From: Hibiscus mutabilis
Taxonomy: Eukaryota; Streptophyta; Magnoliopsida; Malvales; Malvaceae
DNA length: 64,000 bases
Assembly (NCBI GenBank): GCA_019671005.1
Contig: CM033741.1
Location: 1,860,001-1,924,000 of the forward strand
Reading direction: 5' to 3'
Part shown: piece after piece, positions 49,374 through 61,639 of the stretch
Layout of the letters: the number at the start of each line of letters is the position of its first letter
Numbering within the stretch: the stretch's first letter is position 1
Notes under the pieces: model-generated
Databases searched by the model: none
Seen by the model: only the letters and a program-made list of their open reading frames with translations
What the model was told of the DNA's origin: nothing
Program-made: the position numbers and the translations under genes

Positions 49374-49837
49374 CTGTATTGCAAGGAACTGGAAAATCAA
49401 ACTTTAAATGTCAAATTTAACTGATTCGAAATATCCCACCTTCATTTGTCACATCAATTTGGAGCAACACAATCTGTACGGATATATGTTGTTGCGTGGG
49501 ATTTAGGCCATCCTTTACGTATCTTACAATAATTCAAAGACGTGCAATTATTTACGAGAAAGTCTAACAAAAGAAAGCTGCTGAATGGGTTACCATAAAA
49601 AACATGATGGCGTGCAAGACATATCTTCAATATGATGATACAATTTTTTTTAATTATACACACAATAATGTCACCCAATAAGCATGTTTTTTTAAATATT
49701 TTAGTAGGATTATATCTGATTTTCACTTTTAATCAATTGAAAATATATACACGTTACGTAAAACAGAAATTTTTTATCCCTTTCGGTGTTATTTTTTATG
49801 TTTTAATATTAAATTTTAATCAATAACTTAAAATTTA

Positions 49838-50391
49838 AGGTAAAATACTCAAATAGTCACTAAACTATACTAAAAAAAATAGTAACTAAACTTTCAAAAA
49901 TTATAGAATAACAATTGAATTTTATATTTTATGTTAAAATGATAACTGTGTCGTTAACCTCCGTTAAAAGAGTGAGAATCAGAACTCTTCGGAGATTTAA
50001 GCCATCACTGGAACCTCAATATCAGTTGGCTCAGGCTCTTCTTGCCTGATAAAAACTTCATCCTCCTTGGGAGGGGGGATTGCGACAAGATCAGGTGGGG
50101 GAGTAGTAGGGCCAATTTTGCTTTAAGGATCAAATTGAATGAATGTGTAAACAATGAAGGTTAAATTTAATGATTTTTTTAATTATGATTAAATTGATTG
50201 AATGCATAAATATAGAAAATTAAATGTGCTATTATACAAAATTTTATAACAGCCACGTTAAGTACTTAACGACCGAGTTACCAATTTATTACAAAAACAT
50301 AAAGTTTAATTGTCATTTTGTAACATTTAAAAGTTTGGTTACTGTTTTGTTTTTTAACAAAATTCAGTGACCATTTGTGAACTTTAAATTA
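49838..50391. mobile_element. Pack-MULE-like element with captured coding tail
   Basis: Terminal inverted repeats of about 140-170 bp: the left end (CTCAAATAGTCACTAAACT, then TAACAATTGAATTTTATATTT, then GTGTCGTTAACCTCCGTT) matches the reversed right end (CACAAATGGTCACTGAATT, then TGACAATTAAACTTTATGTTT, then CGGTCGTTAAG). The middle, 49996-50120, is GC-richer and reads on the minus strand as an open Pro/Glu-rich tail (PPPDLVAIPPPKEDEVFIRQ, then EEPEPTDIEVPVMA and a stop at 49996). That looks like the C-terminus of a real gene copied into the element. The source gene was not recognised. Confidence 0.6.
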
Positions 50392-50794
50392 TAAACCCTA
50401 AATCTTAATTCTTTAAACTCTAATTTTATACTCTAAACCTAACTTTTTTTAATGATTGTCATAAAAAAACACAAAGAAGCAAAAAATTTCTACTCCACCA
50501 CGTACATAAACTATTCAAGCTATTTAATGAATTCATCAAGACTTTTATTTAATTCAACCTCTCATTGAGACATTTTCTTAATTAATTCCTACAGCAATTT
50601 GACTAAGGATTTACATTAATTAATGGCAATAAATTTGATGTTAGCCTTTAAGCTTAGAATCTTCCACCAAGCGCCGCCGAAGTCAGAAGCTTGGAGCTGT
50701 ACATATTCAAATTTGCCTCTCCAAACTATTAAATAGTAATATGTCACGTCTTGTGTTATTTATATTTAAAATATTGTTGTTTTTATTTATATTT

Positions 50795-51140
50795 AGAGTA
50801 AAATATTTAAATTATCATTCAACTTTGCTCTTTGACTTATTTTGGTCATTAAACTTTTAAAATGTTCAATTTATTCATTGGACTTATTTTTTGACCTATT
50901 TTTATCATTTTAAAATATTTTTTAATATTTTAATATGACGTGACACATTTTATTAGTATTAAATAAAAAATAATTTAAGATAAAAATAAATTATTTGGGT
51001 AAATTACAAAAATCATCATTGAACTTTGCTCTCTAACTTATTTTGGTCACTGAACTTTCAAAATGATCAATTTACTCATTGAACTTTATACGTTGACGTA
51101 TTTTAGTCACTCATCGGTTTTCTCATTAACAGCCTGATGA
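50795..51140. repeat. Two direct half-copies of a MITE end
   Basis: About 50795-50935 and 51000-51140 share CATTnAACTTTGCTCTnTnACTTATTTTGGTCA and following sequence in the same orientation, about 80% alike. They look like two insertions, or a duplication, of one foldback family; the matching opposite ends were not found. Confidence 0.6.
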
Positions 51141-52618
51141 TGTGTCTTATTTTTATTAATATTTGGTTGTGACATAGATTTTTTTTTATTAATATTTGGT
51201 TGACATGTAAAATTTAAAATAAAATAAAATAAAATTCCTAAATTCTACCCAAACCCCACCGACATCACCCTCTCATCCCTAAAACTTCATCGTCTCCTTA
51301 AACAGCTTACTACATATTCATCTTCACCGAATCCTTACTGAACAATGTTTTTTTACGATAATGGTCTATGAAGTCTGGACAGAAACCTGAATTACCTGGT
51401 TGGTTTCTTTTTCTTTTTTGATCAGCTGAGATTGAGGTGGTTGGTTGGTAGCGCCATCGGCACTGTTCCTTAAAAAAACACTTAACAGATTAATAATTAT
51501 AGTTTTACATAGTTTACGAATTGGACACTAAGTTTTATATGACCCAATTGGATAGGTAAACGATCTCTATTGGTAACGACACTTCACAGATTAATAATTG
51601 GTAAGTTTAATTGTAGTTTAGTGAAAATAAATCCCAATAAGAACCTCTAATTTGTAAAAATTATGATTTAGTCCTTAAGTTTGAAAAAGTTTAAAATTTG
51701 ACCCTAAATCGAAAAGGTAGTCAACAAACAGATCCGCTAATCTTTAAGAGAGTTAAATAAACTTCCCAAATAAGTCTCCAAACTCTGAATTCAACTTTGA
51801 ACCTTCGATATGTTCTCCAATGGCACTTTCCAACCCGATTCTCTACCAGGCAGGGATGGGGTGTTACAGATGTCTCAATTCCGATTGTGAGAATTGAAAA
51901 GCACCTAATTTATTTAGATATCTTTCTCAATTTTCTGCAAACTTGGATTGGCAATTGGCCTTTCCTTTAAAAATCTTTACACTTTTAATTATAAAAGGGC
52001 CCGTTGGTTTGATTGTTGTTCTAATTTAAAGTTGGGATGAAGGATCAACTTGTAGCATATTCGACTTCCTATGAACACACTTAGCAACAAATTCGCTAAG
52101 GGAAATTGAGATCGGGTTCAATTCTCATTGAGACAACATAACCCGAGCTGGGCTTTTCCAAAACTTAAACTGTATTGGTGTTAGCGAAGATAGTCGTGGT
52201 TTGTCTAAATAAGGACTGAATTCCAAAGATTGGCTTTGGATTGTTGGTTTACCAAAGAGAAAAGTAAGTTACAAGGGTTGAGCCTTGTAGACTGTAACCA
52301 ACATGTATCCGGAGTAAAATCTTCTTCGATGATCATTTGGAATTGAGGCAAAGCGAGGCCTGAGGCTATTCTATTTTATTAATTTTCTTTTCAAAATTTA
52401 CTTTCGTCATTTTCTCTAAATTTATTTGTTTTTATCACTTTACATGTATTTTCTACTTTCTTGATCAAATCCCCCATTTTCTTTATTTTCTTGCTTAAGT
52501 TAAAATCAAAACCTCTCAACATCAGAAATTCCTTAGTCCTTGTGAATCGACCCTTATTCTCTATTACTACATTATTTATCTATTTTATTTGAGATTAAGG
52601 ATAATTTATTTGACAATT
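51141..52618. other. Mixed repeat-derived spacer before the PRAF pseudogene
   Basis: Probable MITE interior at 51240-51480. The stretch 52030-52600 contains a CCTTGTGAATCGACCCTTATT phrase and T-rich DNA that I associate with the 3' parts of plant LTR-element leaders; this is weak. No gene was seen. Confidence 0.35.
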
Positions 52619-54050
52619 ATGACCTTGTCAATTGAGAAAGCAAGCCATTGCCTTGCTGGATTGCTACGTCTTGAAGAACAAATCAAACAGCAAAACTTGG
52701 GTCGATGGAGCAAGGTGTCTGATGCTGCCAAGGAATATATACTTAATTTACCTCCATCTATCATTGGTGACATGAGTTGCTTGTATGCCATAGGTCTCCT
52801 AACTGCAAATAAGGGAAGGCTAATGCAAGATATTATTGAGCAGACATTAATAGCTTTGAAGAAGGGTGCTCAGCTTCTGAAATATAGAGGCAAGGGAAAG
52901 CCTAAGTTTTATCCATTTAGACTTTCTAACGATAAAACAACTTTAATTTGAAATTCATATAATGGTAAAAGAATTTTGAAGTTAGCCTCAGTCTCTAAAA
53001 TCATTCATGGACAGAGAACTGTTGTTTTCCAACGACATTTCAGGTCTGAGAAAGATTATTTATCCTTGTCTCTTATATACAACAATGGAAAAAGATCACT
53101 TGATCTGATTTGCAAGGACAAAATTGAGGCAGGGGTGTGGATGGCATGTCTCAAATCATTAATTTCCCTTGATCATGGTGGACGCTCCAAAATTGATGGC
53201 TGAAATGATAGAGGCTTTTACCTTGATGATGGTAGAGATTTGACATTAAATACTGCAAGCGACTGTTCTGTTGGTGCCACTCAAGGTTTTAATTCCCCTG
53301 AAGTTTTTGTCAATTTTTACCTGAACGTTTCAACTAAGAGTTTACTGCCTGAGAGGTCACAAGCAGCATTAGAAGGCACAAATATGGATGTAAAAGGATC
53401 TAGTTTATATGTTTTTCGTGTTATTATTTCTAGTGCCCCAAGTACTTTTAGTCCTTGTTATGCATTGGAAGATTATGATGTTTTAGGGATGTGTATATAT
53501 AGGGCGAGGTTATATATGATAGTGATGTGAAGCTTGTAGCTGATAAGAATGCCAATTATTTGAGCATGAGAGCAGATGTACTTTTTCGAAAACCTATAGA
53601 GTATAATGTAATTTTAGATGTGCATCATGTTGCTTGTGCGGTCAAGCATGCTACCTTAGTCACAGGGCAAGGTGAAAGTTTTACATGGGATAAAAAATCT
53701 GGAGTACAACTTGACCATGGTATTGGAACGGATGTTATTCAACCTCGTCTTGTTGAATAACTGGCTGCCATTAGTGTTGATTGTGTTGCCTGTGGTGAAT
53801 TTCATACTTGTGCTATTTTAATGTCTGGAGAACTTTATACATGGGAGATGACACTTACAAGGTTGGGCTTCTTGGTCATGGTATTGATATCATCCATTGG
53901 ATACTAAAGATAATACAAGGTCCTCTTGAGGGGATTCAAATTGTTTCAATAACTTGTGGTCCATGGCATACGACTTTGATAACATCAAGTGGACAGCTAT
54001 TTACTTTCGAAGATGGTACATTTGGTGTTTTGGGTCATGATAAATTGATA
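52619..54050 (+). pseudogene. Chimeric retropseudogene: unknown 70-aa piece plus PRAF (PH-RCC1) fragment
   Basis: The part from 52829 resembles plant PRAF proteins (PH, RCC1 repeats, FYVE). It starts with IEQTLIALKKGAQLLKY of the PH domain, continues through DYLSLSLIYNNGKRSLDLIC and KDKIEAGVWMACLKSL, then RCC1 repeats with VHHVACAVKHATLVTGQGE, CGEFHTCA, ISITCGPWHT-like and FEDGTFGVLGH. Known PRAF genes have introns here, whereas this copy is continuous, so it looks like a processed copy. Several stops and frame changes (about 52949, 53203, 53528, 53758) kill it, and the later RCC1, FYVE and BRX parts are missing. Upstream, 52619-52828 encodes an open 70-residue segment (EKASHCLAGLLRLEEQIKQQ, GRWSKVSDAAKEYILNLPPS) that is not PRAF and whose source I do not recognise. 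Confidence 0.75.
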
Positions 54051-54596
54051 GCTTTGAAAGATTATTCAATTTTTATTCCTCAAATTTGTGATCCTTGGGG
54101 ACAAGGATCCTTCGGAGCGGAAGACATTGTCATGACTCAAGGTGAAGTCAAAGGAGAAAGTGAGATGAAACTAAGGCACAAAAGAAATTTAGGGATGCAT
54201 ATGAAAATTGTGTCATATAGTACATCGATGAGAGCTTGCAACCATGCTAGAATATTTGATCTAGGGGGAAGCTTTACAGTGACAGCTACATTGACAAAGG
54301 TTGTGCAACAATGGATAGGAGGGGAATTTCAAAGAATTCAGTATCTACGAATATCACAGTGGCATAAGAAAATAGCATATGCTCGATATGACTTCATCAG
54401 TTTTTCAGCTTTTGAAAACAAGCTGGAAGCATTTCTGCAGGTTCTCGAGTTAAATTTAGCTAAGACAAAAAGAGCAATGGAAAATGTTTGGTCTAACCAT
54501 TTAAAGATTTTTAGTGATCTCACAGTGGCTAAAGCTGGACTTACGAGTTCATTCTTTAATCCTTGAGGACAAGGATTCTTTCTGAGCAAGGAGTAT
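54051..54596 (+). other. Unidentified open stretch after the PRAF fragment
   Basis: An open frame continues to 54566 without recognised domains. The phrase ATCCTTGGGGACAAGGATCCTT at 54091 recurs as ATCCTTGAGGACAAGGATTCTT at 54559, each followed within 30 bp by TATTGTCA or CATTGTCA. The second resembles the last codons and purine tract that precede the 3' LTR in gypsy elements. Confidence 0.35.
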
Positions 54597-54861
54597 TGTC
54601 ACGTGCCGTTTTATTTGTATTTAAAACACTATCGTTTTTATTTATGTTTATATCGCGTCGTTTTGATTGTAAGGTTAAATGCAGATTTGTGCTAAAGATC
54701 CCATAATATATCACTGAATTAATGAAAATTTTATTTTTTTTCCTTTTAATATCTCTTCTGAAATCTCTAATCTTCGTCTTCTGCTTCTAATGTTTTTTCT
54801 TTCTTTCTCTAAATCTCTTCAGTCTCTTGTTCTTCTTATATTTTCTGTTTGGGTCATGACA
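54597..54861 (+). mobile_element. Possible short LTR
   Basis: Starts TGTCACGTGCCG and ends GGTCATGACA, with TG...CA ends and a short inverted terminal match (TGTCA/TGACA). Its first ~55 bp recur at 50742-50796 (TGTCACGTCTTGTGTTATTT and on), interrupted there by a MITE. The two may be LTR copies bracketing the PRAF retropseudogene, but no target duplication could be confirmed. Confidence 0.35.
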
Positions 54862-55445
54862 TATTCATGTCTAAAACACAATTTAACAATAAAGAATCAA
54901 ATTACATCATAATATATAAACGGGAAGAAAAAAAGGGGGTGGATAATCAACCACCATAAATCATCACTTATGATTTATAACAAGGACGCATAAATGGAAT
55001 CTGAGGTTTATGATAGAGAAATGGAAGGGGATGGGCCACTTAAACAGAAGTGGCCGAATTCAAGCAGAGTTCCCCATGCTTGCTGTCCCCTTCCACACGT
55101 CCAATGCAATCTCAAGAATCAGATGCAAGATAACATTGGACTCTATGTATTCTTCACCCATATATTCATAAATAACTCTTGTTGTCAAATGAAATCTACA
55201 GATACGACTTTTCAATCATCTTTAAATTATATAACAAGGATTCATTCTTAATTATATTAGTATCACTTAATTCATTAATATTACATTAATCCGACATTAT
55301 ATATCCAATATTAACCCAGATAATATAGTAGTGTGGAAAATACAGTCTATCTTTTCATTTTCACAGTATTTTCCCACCCCAAGCTGTCAAAGAAGAGGAT
55401 TAGAGAAGGAACTAGAGGGGTGGGTGGAATTTTTTTGATAAACTA

Positions 55446-55836
55446 AGTGACCACTCAACTATTGGGTTTGACTTATTTTGACCACCGAACTATAAAAATT
55501 TAAAATTTAACTACCTAACTATTTAATTAGAACTATTTTGACTACCGGTCGTTAAAATCTAACGTAGAGGTGACGTGGCCGTTAAAGAAAATGTGTATGT
55601 TTACACATTTGGTCCCTATTAGTTATATATTATGCAAATTTGATTAAATTAAAATTATGACCAAATTGATATAATATGTAACTAATAGGAACCAAATGTG
55701 TAAATATACACATTTTCTTTAACGTCGCCCCTCTATTAAATTTTAACAGTCGATGGTTAAATAGGTCCGATTAAGTAATTGAATGGTCAAATTTTAAATT
55801 TTTATAGTTCGATGACTAAAATAGTTGAGTCTATTT
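55446..55836. mobile_element. Foldback MITE upstream of CRY1
   Basis: About 390 bp, nearly palindromic around 55645. Outer arms share ACTCAACTATT, CGAACTATAAAAATTTAAAATTT and CGnTGTTAAAAT; inner arms share TTAAAGAAAATGTGTAT and ACACATTTGGTnCCTATTAGTTA. No coding capacity. Ends 0.5 kb before the CRY1 start codon. Confidence 0.8.
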
Positions 55837-56337
55837 TTTGGGTTTTTTTTAGAAAAGGATAAACAGGAAATTAGAAATCTAGAGGGGGAAAAACTAAAAG
55901 TTGTGGCTGCAAATTGTCTATCATTTTGTTGTATCCCCACTCTGCCCCATTAACCAATCCTCTTCACTCACACTCCAAAGGCCAAGCCAAGACCTTTTGA
56001 TTGCAACTGGTCCGACCAGATTGGTCCTGTAAGAGTATTATATACAAATTTACGAATTAATCCCATAAACAAGGAGAGAAAAACATAAAATAAACACTTA
56101 ATCCAATGGGCAACTAGGAGTAAAAGATAAGTGCCGAAGCTCTCTCTCAATCATATGCACTTTTTTCCCTCAATTATTAATAATAAAACTAAAAAGTTCC
56201 TTCATTTGGCAAAATCTGGGAAGATAAGATTTTTAACTAGATAAGCAGGATTCTCCAGGACATGGTATATAGTTGAGGAAAGATAAAAGGTGGGTTTTGT
56301 TTTTGCAAGTTTTAGTTTTGATGAGCTTTGGGGAGAT

Positions 56338-59300
56338 ATGTCAGGTGGTGGTTGTAGCATAGTTTGGTTCAGGAGGGATCTGAGGGTTGAAGATAATCCG
56401 GCACTTACAGCTGGTGTTAGAGCTGGTGCTGTTGTTGCAGTTTTTGTATGGGCACCTGAAGAAGAAGGCCATTATCAACCTGGAAGGGTTTCAAGGTGGT
56501 GGCTTAAGCACAGTTTGGCTCACCTTGACTCTTCTTTGAGGAGCCTTGGCACTTGTCTCATCACAAAGAGATCTTCTGATAGTGTTTCTTCTCTTCTTGA
56601 GGTTGTTAAATCTACTGGTGCTACTCAGCTCTTCTTCAATCACTTGTATGGTTAGTTTTCATCTCAGTTCCTATCCTCCATCTTTCTTGGATTGAGAAAA
56701 AGAGAGGAAGATTGTGTATTTTTTTAATCTTAATTTACTTGTCTGTTCTGCATGGGGATAATATGGATCATGTTGATGCTATTATTTTATTTCCTTTTAT
56801 TCTCTCTCTCTCTTAAACTTTGGGTTTTGCCTATTTTAATCAGTTTCTAATATAATAGCCGAGTCTTATGAGATTTGCTTCAATTGATATTGATTCTTGT
56901 CATTCACTAGGCAAAGCTGCCATATTTTCCCCTTGCTTATAATTGTGAGATCAGCTGTTTTACAAATAGGCCCTTTGCAATTTTGTTTTTCCCAGGAATG
57001 TTAAATTTTGTCTTCCTTGACCTTGAGTTTGAATATTAATTGTCCATTCATTTTGTTGACACTAATAAGATTGACCAGTTGCTGCTTTAATGATCATAGT
57101 TTCTTTCAAACCAGTGTCTTAACATCTTTAACTGATCAAACAAATTGTTTAATCAGGTTCTTTATTCTTCCATGGTAGAGGATTAGGAAAGCTTAGAAGA
57201 AAGCTCTATGTTTAACATCTTAGTGGGAATTTACTACTTTTTCAGATCCTATATCACTGGTTAGGGATCATCGGGCAAAGGAGGTATTAACAGCCCACGG
57301 TGTAGCAGTTCGATCTTTCAATGCAGATTTACTCTATGAACCGTGGGATGTAAATGATGCTCAAGGACGCTCTTTCACTACATTTGCTGCTTTCTGGGAA
57401 AGATGCCTTAGCATGCCCTATGACCCTGAGGCTCCACTTCTTCCTCCTAAGAGAATCATTTCAGGTTGGTTTCTATTCGATTCTGTTCTTGACTTATTAA
57501 TCTCCATTATCAATCATTGCCCCTCTTTGAACTTCATTGGACTTCAACAATATAAGAATCGGAATGTCAGGCTTAGTTCGAAGCCTTTAATCTTTTTGAT
57601 TTATTATCCTTGTTCAAGTAGTACATGTTTCTCGTGTCTCTCTGTTTTAGGTGATGTGACATCTTGCAATTTGGACCAGTTGGTGTTTGAAGATGAATCG
57701 GAGAAGGGAAGCAATGCGCTTTTAGCTCGAGCATGGTCACCTGGTTGGAGCAATGCTGATAAGGCTTTGACCACATTCATCAATGGACCTCTGCTTGAGT
57801 ACTCTAAGAATAGAAGAAAGGCTGATAGTGCCACCACCTCATTTCTCTCTCCCCACTTGCACTTTGGGGAGGTGAGTGTGAGAAAACTCTTCCATCTTAT
57901 CCGCATCAAGCAGGTTCTATGGACCAATGAAGGGAACAAAGCAGGCGAGGAGAGTGTTAATTTGTTTCTCGAGTCAATTGGTCTGAGGGAATATTCAAGA
58001 TACTTGAGCTTTAACCATCCTTACAGCCATGAAAGGCCTCTTCTTGGGCATCTTAAGTTTTTCCCTTGGGTAGTGGATGAGGGCTATTTTAAGGCATGGA
58101 GACAAGGTAGAACTGGTTATCCACTGGTGGATGCTGGAATGAGAGAGTTGTGGGCCACTGGCTGGCTGCATGACCGGATAAGAGTAGTAGTTTCTAGTTT
58201 CTTTGTAAAGGTTCTGCAGCTTCCGTGGAGATGGGGTATGAAGTATTTTTGGGACACCCTTTTAGATGCAGATTTAGAGAGTGATGCTCTTGGTTGGCAG
58301 TATATATCCGGTACTCTTCCAGACGGTCGTGAGTTTGACCGCATAGATAATCCACAGGTTTGGCTGAAATTCTTGTTGGCTGTGTTGCATATTGTCCTTG
58401 CTATTTGACTTCTGATGCACCCTAACATACATACAAATTTAAACTAACTATAATGATAGAACTATATTTTTCCATTTTCTAACCTCATTCCATATTTCAG
58501 TTGACATGTCACATGTTAATCTCATCATGAATTTGTATTTGTAAAAAGTATTGTCATTACGAGTAAAGTTTATCAGAGTTCATGTTATCAGTGTGGGGCA
58601 CCAAAAAGGGGTAGAGGATTTATAATCTTTTTCAGTCTCCTTTAGTCCCTCTTATTTTCAATGTGGTATTTGTTTACCAAAAGCATAAGAAATACATCAA
58701 CCATATAATGCAAGCATGTTTGAAATCTATTACTTGGATTGTTATCTATCCAATTTTCTTGGATGATATATAGATCCAGTTCTCTTACCAGTTAAAGTTT
58801 TTGACAGTTTGAGGGTTACAAATTTGACCCACATGGAGAATATGTCCGAAGGTGGCTTCCTGAACTTGCAAGACTGCCTACAGATTGGATTCACCATCCA
58901 TGGAATGCTCCTGAATTTGTACTCCAAGCAGCTGGAATCGAGCTCGGATCAAATTATCCTCTGCCAATTGTAGGAATAGATGCTGCAAAAGACAGGTTGC
59001 AAGAAGCGCTCTCGGAGATGTGGCAGCTAGAAGCAGCTTCGATAGCAGCAGTTGAGAATGGAACTGAGGAAGGCCTTGGAGACTCTACTGAACCCACGCC
59101 ATTTGCCTTCCCTCAAGACACTCAAATGGAGGAAAACGTTGAACCTGCTAGGAGCAATGCTCCAGCTACAACTCGAAGATATGAAGATCAGATGGTTCCT
59201 AGCATTACTTCTTCTTTGGTGAGAGGCATACATGACGAAACTTCTTTGGATCTTAGAAATTCAGAGGAAGATAGCCGAGCAGAAGTTCCAAGAAACGTTA

Positions 59301-59617
59301 ACATGCATCAAGCACCACAAAGAGGCACATTAAACCAAGGAATTCAACAGACCGTTCGGAACAACAACAGTTTTCTGCAATTTAATCTCCCAATGGGGGT
59401 GAGAAATGCTGAGGATTCTACAGCAGATTCATCTACTAGCAGTAGTAGGAGAGAAAGGGATGGAGGAGTTGTTCCGGTTTGGTCTCCTCAAGCATCTAGT
59501 TATTCAGAGCAGTTCATTGGTGATGAAAATGATATTGGTACGAGCTCATCTTATTTACCGAGGCATCCACAGTCCCACCAAATACTAAATTGGAGACGTT
59601 TATCCCAAACCGGGTAA
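56338..59617 (+). CDS. CRY1: Cryptochrome 1 blue-light photoreceptor
   Basis: FAD-binding blue-light receptor that inhibits COP1/SPA and controls de-etiolation. Four exons, 56338-56650, 57246-57464, 57651-58357 and 58808-59617, join in phase to 682 residues; Arabidopsis CRY1 has 681. The ATG gives MSGGGCSIVWFRRDLRVEDN, the canonical start of the photolyase-homology region. FAD-pocket blocks are intact: HLHFGEVSVRKLF, REYSRYLSFNHP, GRTGYPLVDAGMRELWATGW, LPWRWGMKYFWDTLLDADLE and DALGWQYISG. The C-terminal extension (from about 490) keeps the DAS elements: DQMVPSITSSL, an acidic NSEEDSRAE run, and STADSSTSSS. It also has a VP motif, VVPVWSP, of the kind that contacts COP1, and the usual LNWRRLSQTG end. 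No defects seen. A GTAAG at the stop codon may be a 3' UTR donor. A foldback MITE lies upstream. Confidence 0.97.
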
Positions 59618-60532
59618 GAACATTTGATTCGGTTTTCAAGGATTGTCTAGTATTTTAGCTCATTTTCTGCACATGGTTGTGGTAAAAAAGCCAATACTCA
59701 CGATTAGTGTCATATGACTGAAGAAATGAAGATGCTTCATTTTTCTTACCAATTAGCACAGCACATATTAAACTTCTTGATGTCTAGGACTTGGATTTCA
59801 AAAATATTTGATATGTATGAAACTGATCATTTAGTGGAACATTGAAGCATAACCATGACTAAAATGTGACTCATATTGATCCTTTTTATAGGTAAACAGA
59901 TAAACACTTCCGAAGACTCCATCTTGTAGTCACAGAATGCCAGAATGGCTAATCTTGTGGGATGATGAGGTGATAACATGGCTTCACCTACCACATCCGT
60001 TATCAGCATTCTAACTTGATCAGCAGTTTATCTTCTGTGTACGAAACTTAAGATCAATACGACCGCTGGTCTACGTACAATATTTTTCCCATGTACCATA
60101 TTACATAATCCTGCTGTGTAGTATTTTGCTTCGTTTATAAGATAGTGAAGAGAGTCATGGGTAGACGTTAGAATTGTGTAGTCCTCAAATAAAACTATGT
60201 TTATGTATTTACTCTTAACTGATTATAAGGAATGATTGTATTGTAATTCTTTCGTGCTATCTATTTGGTTTTCCATTCTTTTACCACATCATAGATCTAG
60301 ATTTGAAAAATACCAAAGAATGCTTAATATTTAAATTGCTTTTGCATTAAACAAATATTTGCCACATATCTCTGATTCTTATTTGTACCTTCAGTAGTTT
60401 TCTAAGTTCTTTGTAACAAAAGCATCAATCAACAAACCTAGTCAAGTAAGGCTTCTTAGGGAAAACTAGTTTAAACTCTCCATCTATGAGAGTTGAATGC
60501 CTATGGATCAGACTTCAGAGTTTACATAAAGA
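59618..60532. other. CRY1 3' flank
   Basis: Should hold the CRY1 3' UTR and possibly a UTR intron. No other gene recognised. Confidence 0.45.
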
Positions 60533-61639
60533 TCATTGTACGCTTTTCGTGCTCTCTTCAGGCTTTTCTGGTTCAGGTACTCGGAAAATACTGTACACCA
60601 AAGTTGCAGCCATTGCTCCGAGAATAGGAGCTACAATATAGACCCAAAGGTTTTTTGTAAAGACCAGAGACAACAGCAGGGCCTACACTTCTTGCAGGGT
60701 TCATCGAAGCCCCAGTAATTGGCCTGCCAAATATATGGAGTTCATAAAATTTTATGAGAGGCGTTATGACGCAAAAGATGTTTCATGAAGTATAAAAGAG
60801 TAAGATGGCTCTGGTAAAAGTTGGCTTACCCAACTACAATGGCATTAAACATCACTGTAGCACCTATTGCAGCTCCAGCTACACCTTTGCTCTGATTTGG
60901 TCAATCAAAGATTTGAAACAAAGTTCAAAACTCTAGGTGAACCAAAAATTGTCAGGTAAAGCAGCCATGATATAGCTTAAATCAACATTCAGCTCTGTCA
61001 TCAGTAGCGATCGCGCAAATGATGAACATCAATATGAAAGTGATGATAAATTCCCATGCAATGGCTTCAAGATCATTAGTCGAATCTTTGTATTGGGTAA
61101 CTGCTACTTCAATATTATGTTGGCATGAAACAATGCCCTGAGGATCAAGCTAGCAAGAGTTGCTCCCAGCAATTGAGACACCAGATACATAGGTACCTTG
61201 ACCGATAAGGAAGCCAAGTTTCAATGCATGAACTCAATATGTTGCAGAAAAACAGTAAAAGTGTTTCTAACTAAAGATTCCTTACAAGTTTCCATGAAAA
61301 TTTGCGACCGGCAGCCAAGGCTAGAGTTACAGCCGGGTTGAAATCGGCACCGGAGATATGGCCAACAGCATAAATTGCTGCCATCAGAACCAAACCCCAT
61401 ACTAATCTTATGCCCACTGTAGTCAGTGGTTGGATTTTATTTACAAGAACCGATGCACATCCTATAAAAATAAGAAAGAATGTGCCAACAACCCCTGCAA
61501 CAGCCTGTTTACACAGTTTAATTTAGCAGAAGAGATCAATAATATTGTTATGTATCGTGACGAAAATACGTGACATACAAAAAACAAGCACATCAACTTT
61601 TACCTTCTGCATGGTTGATGGAAGAACGTCATTGTTCAT
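60533..61639 (-). pseudogene. NIP-type aquaporin, frameshifted
   Basis: Nodulin-26-like intrinsic protein, a channel for water, glycerol or metalloids. Read downwards, exons are 61639-61604 (short MNNDVLPSTMQK start), 61504-61286, about 61190-60985, 60891-60830 and 60723-60533. The second exon is clean: GTFFLIFIGCASVLVN, then the first pore motif SGADFNPAVTLALAAGRKF. The last exon has the second pore motif, PITGASMNPARSVGPAV, and the end VPEPEKPEESTKS. Two faults break it. In exon 3 the frame shifts near 61130, between LFH and NIEVAVTQYKDS. In exon 5 the codons after LY have six A where five would keep the frame (60653-60658 on the plus strand). The N-terminus is also much shorter than in other NIPs. 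The pore motifs are intact, so decay is recent or, for the A run, an assembly error. Confidence 0.8.

Noticed and set aside
57573..58428. Minus-strand open frames within CRY1
   Set aside because: Shadows of the third CRY1 exon, whose plus-strand translation matches the family closely.
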